The notes under the pieces: model-generated
Seen by the model: only the letters and a program-made list of their open reading frames with translations
Told to the model about the DNA's origin: nothing
Databases searched by the model: none
In this document: one piece after another, positions 60,779 through 64,000 of the stretch
Layout: each line of letters starts with the position of its first letter
Position numbering within the stretch: position 1 is the first letter of the stretch
Assembly: GCF_029774175.1 (NCBI RefSeq)
Contig: NZ_CP103834.1
Coordinates: 940,501 to 1,004,500 of the forward strand
From: Actinobacillus genomosp. 1
GTDB taxonomy: Bacteria > Pseudomonadota > Gammaproteobacteria > Enterobacterales > Pasteurellaceae
Direction: 5' to 3'
Length of the DNA stretch: 64,000 bases
Translations under genes and position numbers: made by a program

Positions 60779-61627
60779 TTAATCTTTGGGTACGCCTCTT
60801 AACAGCGGCACGGCATTAAATGGAGCGACCGAAGTCGGCGCAGGCATATCATCAAAAATCATAATAAATGGTGTTTTCGGCACAACGCTATCATTACGCC
60901 ATAGTGTTCCCATACTCACCAATTGAATATCCTCAGGTAAATTAGCAAGCCCTTTTTCTAACACCTCAATACTATTTTTACGCGGATGACCGATTAAAAT
61001 CGCACTCCCGTGTTTTCGAGCATAATGTAGCGCAAGATGAAACTGATTCTGCACTTCATGCAAAGCATCATTATCATCTAAAAATAGGCTTCTTTCCAAA
61101 GCGTTCACACCTAATTCACGAGCGATTTTTGCCGCAACACTCGGGCCGGTTTTACTATCGAGAAAGAACAATTGTTGTTTTGATAGCTCCGCCATTAAAT
61201 GTTCCATCGTTTGTCTATCCGCCGTTGCTCCGCTTCCCATATGGTTATTTAAACCGATGGCATAGGGAACTTGATTACGTGCCGCTTGAATCAATTGAGA
61301 AACTTTTTCTTTACTTGCCCCAACCATTAACGCCCCCGATTCAATCGGTTGATATCTATTTTTAGGCTGCATCGGCAGATGAATCAGTACATCTCGCTTT
61401 TGTTGATAAGCTTTTTGTGCACGAGCGGTCGCATAAGGTGCAACGGGAATGATGGCAACGCTCACTTCTTTCGGTAATGCGTAAATCGCATTATCTTCTT
61501 TCATTCGATAGCCGATGTCATCAATCACAATCGCCAACTTTCCGGCTTGGGCAAGCGGTGTAATTAGCAACAAACTTTGCAAAAAAACTGGAAAAATAGA
61601 CCGCTTACTTTGAAATAAATTCCACAT
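60779..61627 (-). CDS. Divergent polysaccharide deacetylase family protein (YibQ-like)
   Basis: 282 residues with an N-terminal signal (FPVFLQSLLLITPLAQAGKL). The fold is a distant relative of the NodB polysaccharide deacetylases: KLAIVIDDIGYRMKEDNAIYALP, HLPMQPKNRYQPIES and GLNNHMGSGATAD carry Asp and His residues typical of this DUF610 group. Substrate unknown. It begins at a TAATG overlap with the envC stop, so both are co-transcribed; this envC-yibQ pairing is widespread and suggests an envelope role. Confidence 0.85.
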   Translation of the reverse strand: MWNLFQSKRSIFPVFLQSLLLITPLAQAGKLAIVIDDIGYRMKEDNAIYALPKEVSVAIIPVAPYATARAQKAYQQKRDVLIHLPMQPKNRYQPIESGALMVGASKEKVSQLIQAARNQVPYAIGLNNHMGSGATADRQTMEHLMAELSKQQLFFLDSKTGPSVAAKIARELGVNALERSLFLDDNDALHEVQNQFHLALHYARKHGSAILIGHPRKNSIEVLEKGLANLPEDIQLVSMGTLWRNDSVVPKTPFIMIFDDMPAPTSVAPFNAVPLLRGVPKD

Positions 61628-62835
61628 TATTTGACCCAGCCCATTGGATTTTTAGGATTCCCTTTACGACGGATTTCAAAATAAAGTGCCGAACGATTTT
61701 GACCGCCCGAATTACCCACGCTCGCAATTTGTTGTCCGGCTGAAACACGGCTGCCTTTACGCACCGAAACGGATTGGTTATAGCCGTATAACGACATATC
61801 GCCGTTACCGTGATCCACTACCACAACTTGACCGTAACCTTGCAGCCAATCGGCTAAAATCACACGCCCGCCGGCAATGGCTCGTACAGGAGAACCTGCG
61901 CTTGCTGCAATAACAACACCGTGCCAAGTCACTTCGCCCATCTGGCGAGAACCGAAGCTATTTACCACTTTGCCCGCCACCGGCATACTGAATTGCTTAT
62001 TCGGCGCACCTAAACCTTTACCTGCTCTAACTTGTTGCTTCTCTTGTTCGGTCGCTTTACGTTTTTCCTCACTATTTTTTTTCTGCTCTAATTGGGCGAT
62101 TTCCTGCTCTTCTTGACGTTCGGATTCTGCAGTTGCTTTGGCTAATTGATTACGTAACGCCGCTTCATTATTTTTTAACGATTCCAAACGGCTTTCGTCT
62201 TGCTCTAAGGTTTTATCAATCGAACGTAATGTCGTTTCGCGTTCGCTTTGTACTTTCTTTAAATCTTTTTCTTGTTTCTTTTGTTCGCTTAATTGGGTTT
62301 GTTGCCCTTTCTGTTGGCCTTTTAACTCATCTCGACGAGCCTTAAGTTCTTCTTGGGTACGACGTAATTCATTAATCGTATCAATTCTTACCTGATTGAT
62401 ATGTTCATAATAAGCACTCATTCTGTCGGCATTTTTGGCACTTTCCGACATTAATCTTTCCAACACGGAAGGATGAATACCGGAACGATAAGCGGAATCC
62501 AACTGCTCTTTTAACTTCTCTTTCTGCTCTTTTTCTTGCTTTTCCAGTCTTTGAATTTCTTGCTCGGTACGCTTAATCGCTTGACGGGTTTCGGTTAAAG
62601 ACATTTCGGTTTCTTTTAACTTACCGAGTACTTTACCCATTTCGATTTCTTGCGTTTTCAGCGTGGATTGCAACGCACTGCGTTTTTGACGTTGTTCGTT
62701 AATTTTACTTTGCTGTTGTTTAATTTTTTGTTGAATACTTGAAAGCTCGGTCGCATTGGACGACTGAACAAATACGCTAAAGCAAATCAATAGCGGAATG
62801 GCATAAAACGGACGAAAGACTTTCACAAGATCCAC
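61627..62835 (-). CDS. envC: Murein hydrolase activator EnvC
   Basis: 402 residues with a signal peptide, a long coiled coil (about residues 35-270) and a C-terminal LytM (M23) domain. The LytM zinc ligands are degenerate: ALYFEIRRKG stands where active enzymes have HxH, and TWHGVVIAAS lacks the Asp. This is expected of EnvC, which activates amidases AmiA/AmiB at the septum rather than cutting itself. It precedes the deacetylase-like gene. Confidence 0.94.
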   Translation of the reverse strand: MDLVKVFRPFYAIPLLICFSVFVQSSNATELSSIQQKIKQQQSKINEQRQKRSALQSTLKTQEIEMGKVLGKLKETEMSLTETRQAIKRTEQEIQRLEKQEKEQKEKLKEQLDSAYRSGIHPSVLERLMSESAKNADRMSAYYEHINQVRIDTINELRRTQEELKARRDELKGQQKGQQTQLSEQKKQEKDLKKVQSERETTLRSIDKTLEQDESRLESLKNNEAALRNQLAKATAESERQEEQEIAQLEQKKNSEEKRKATEQEKQQVRAGKGLGAPNKQFSMPVAGKVVNSFGSRQMGEVTWHGVVIAASAGSPVRAIAGGRVILADWLQGYGQVVVVDHGNGDMSLYGYNQSVSVRKGSRVSAGQQIASVGNSGGQNRSALYFEIRRKGNPKNPMGWVK

Positions 62836-63005
62836 CTACAGAAATCAATTAAAGACGACAAAATATCTTATTCTATCAAATATTTGAGGAAAATCAGCTT
62901 TTCTCTCGCTTTTCTAAAAAGAAATCGGCTAACTATTTCAAAGCAAGTAGATTTTTGTTATAAATACCTCGTTTTCAAATCAACTTAAAAAACATAGGAG
63001 TCTTT

Positions 63006-63689
63006 ATGGAATTAGTATTTATTCGTCACGGTTTTAGTGAGTGGAATGCTAAAAACTTATTTACAGGCTGGCGTGATGTTAATTTAACAGAACGCGGTAT
63101 CGAAGAAGCGAAAGCGGCAGGTCAAAAATTAAAAGCGGCCGGTTATGAATTCGATATCGCTTTTACTTCCGTTTTAACTCGTGCAATCAAAACTTGTAAC
63201 ATCGTATTAGAAGAATCTAATCAATTATGGATTCCACAAGTGAAAAACTGGCGTTTAAACGAGCGTCACTACGGTGCGTTACAAGGTTTAGACAAAAAAG
63301 CGACTGCCGAACAATACGGTGACGAACAAGTTCACATTTGGCGTCGTTCTTACGATATTTCTCCGCCGGATTTAGATCCGAATGATGCAAATTCTGCACA
63401 TAACGATCGTCGTTATGCTCACTTACCGAAAGATGTGATTCCAAATGCGGAAAACCTCAAAATCACTTTAGAACGCGTGTTACCGTTCTGGGAAGATCAA
63501 ATTGCGCCGGCATTATTATCCGGTAAACGTGTACTTGTAACCGCACACGGTAACTCACTTCGTGCATTAGCGAAACACATCATCGGTATTTCTGATGCGG
63601 AAATCATGGATTTCGAAATCCCAACCGGTCAGCCGTTAGTATTAAAATTAGATGACAAATTAAATTTCGTAGAAAAATTCTACTTATAA
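63006..63689 (+). CDS. gpmA: 2,3-bisphosphoglycerate-dependent phosphoglycerate mutase
   Basis: 227 residues that interconvert 3- and 2-phosphoglycerate in glycolysis. Catalytic His8 lies in [21 protein letters not shown] (shown here to residue 21 in part: [10 protein letters not shown]), with [11 protein letters not shown] next and the second His in [29 protein letters not shown] is the tail region. The length is shorter than E. coli GpmA (250) and matches the Haemophilus-type enzyme. AGGAG precedes the ATG. Confidence 0.97.
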   Translation: MELVFIRHGFSEWNAKNLFTGWRDVNLTERGIEEAKAAGQKLKAAGYEFDIAFTSVLTRAIKTCNIVLEESNQLWIPQVKNWRLNERHYGALQGLDKKATAEQYGDEQVHIWRRSYDISPPDLDPNDANSAHNDRRYAHLPKDVIPNAENLKITLERVLPFWEDQIAPALLSGKRVLVTAHGNSLRALAKHIIGISDAEIMDFEIPTGQPLVLKLDDKLNFVEKFYL

Positions 63690-63710
63690 TTTAATCTGCT
63701 ACTAAAACCA

Positions 63711-63748
63711 AAACGCTCGCAGCTAAAAACTCCGAGCGTTTCTTTTTT
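63711..63748 (+). terminator. Terminator of gpmA
   Basis: AAACGCTCG (63711-63719) pairs with CGAGCGTTT (63733-63741), followed by CTTTTTT. Confidence 0.85.
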
Positions 63749-63774
63749 GTAAAAAATAGCGTAAATTTAACCGC

Positions 63775-64000
63775 TTATCCTGCAAAAACCTGTTTTGCCA
63801 ATCGGAAGGCATATATTGTCAGACTGATTGCAATCGCATACATAATCACACCGGTAATAAAATCCAAAATTTGCCATGTTCTGCGCTTTTCAAAATAGGG
63901 CGAAAGGAAACCGGCACCATACCCTACGCCGAAAAACCATAAAAACGAACAGCTTAACGCCCCGGTCAGAAATGCCATTTTACCGCTAAAATCCAAATTT
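63775..64000 (-). CDS. LysE/ArgO-family amino acid exporter, partial (5' end outside window)
   Basis: The C-terminal 73 or so residues of an integral membrane protein. SCSFLWFFGVGYGAGFLSPYF and the final helix GVIMYAIAISLTIYAFRLA match the C terminus of LysE/ArgO arginine or lysine exporters. The frame is open at the right edge. Substrate cannot be judged from this part. Confidence 0.72.
   Translation of the reverse strand, partial: NLDFSGKMAFLTGALSCSFLWFFGVGYGAGFLSPYFEKRRTWQILDFITGVIMYAIAISLTIYAFRLAKQVFAG

Noticed and set aside
61627..62000. Loss of LytM active-site residues in EnvC as a mutation
   Set aside because: Degenerate zinc ligands are normal in EnvC, which activates amidases and does not cut peptidoglycan itself.

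Overview
The window is a Pasteurellaceae chromosome segment. The evidence is the gene content (tyrR without a GAFTGA loop, glpR, purR-dedA, hflD-purB, cydDC, tamAB, envC), the AT-rich sequence, and many copies of ACAAGCGGTC, the DNA-uptake signal (USS) of the Actinobacillus/Mannheimia branch. Actinobacillus pleuropneumoniae or a close relative is the best guess; this is inference from the USS type and protein sequences, not from a database search.

Layout. Bases 1-20.6 kb are housekeeping: partial tyrR, gmhA, pckA, ftsB-ispD-ispF, 4.5S RNA, an LtaS-type phosphoglycerol transferase, a MOSC protein, xseB-ispA, a DUF486 membrane protein, lysS, rng, ycaO, cmoB, a small Cys-tailed protein, mltA, initiator tRNA-Met, xseA and tRNA-Leu(CAA). 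A periplasmic hydroxyisourate hydrolase lies at 20.7-21.1 kb. Bases 43.0-64.0 kb are again housekeeping: purR-dedA, gyrB, glpR-ubiA, hflD-purB, cydDC, tamAB, a divergent polysaccharide deacetylase, envC, gpmA and a partial LysE/ArgO exporter. Many genes end in hairpins, several of them built from two inverted USS copies.

The accessory region, 21.3-42.7 kb, is a two-partner-secretion / contact-dependent growth inhibition (CDI) island read on the minus strand. It starts with cdiB (outer-membrane TpsB) and a giant cdiA of about 3,288 codons carrying one in-frame TAA. The first immunity gene follows with an ATGA overlap. Downstream lie four orphan toxin/immunity cassettes. Three carry a VENN pre-toxin piece joined to different C-terminal toxins: one of unassigned family with an Imm8-like partner, one cytidine-deaminase-like with an Imm1-like partner, and one PD-(D/E)xK-like nuclease. 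The fourth is the broken 3' end of a second cdiA-like gene with a small membrane immunity candidate. Each cassette border carries the same roughly 50-60 bp inverted USS element, five copies in all, one of them degenerate. This suggests a toxin archive that can be exchanged by natural transformation.

Several cassette genes are broken at points that could revert: a G7 run that needs one more G, an A8/G5 run that fuses toxin to immunity protein, and three in-frame stops that could each be single C-to-T changes at Gln codons. These, the USS borders and a roughly 560-bp perfect repeat shared by two cassettes are the most interesting signals in the window.
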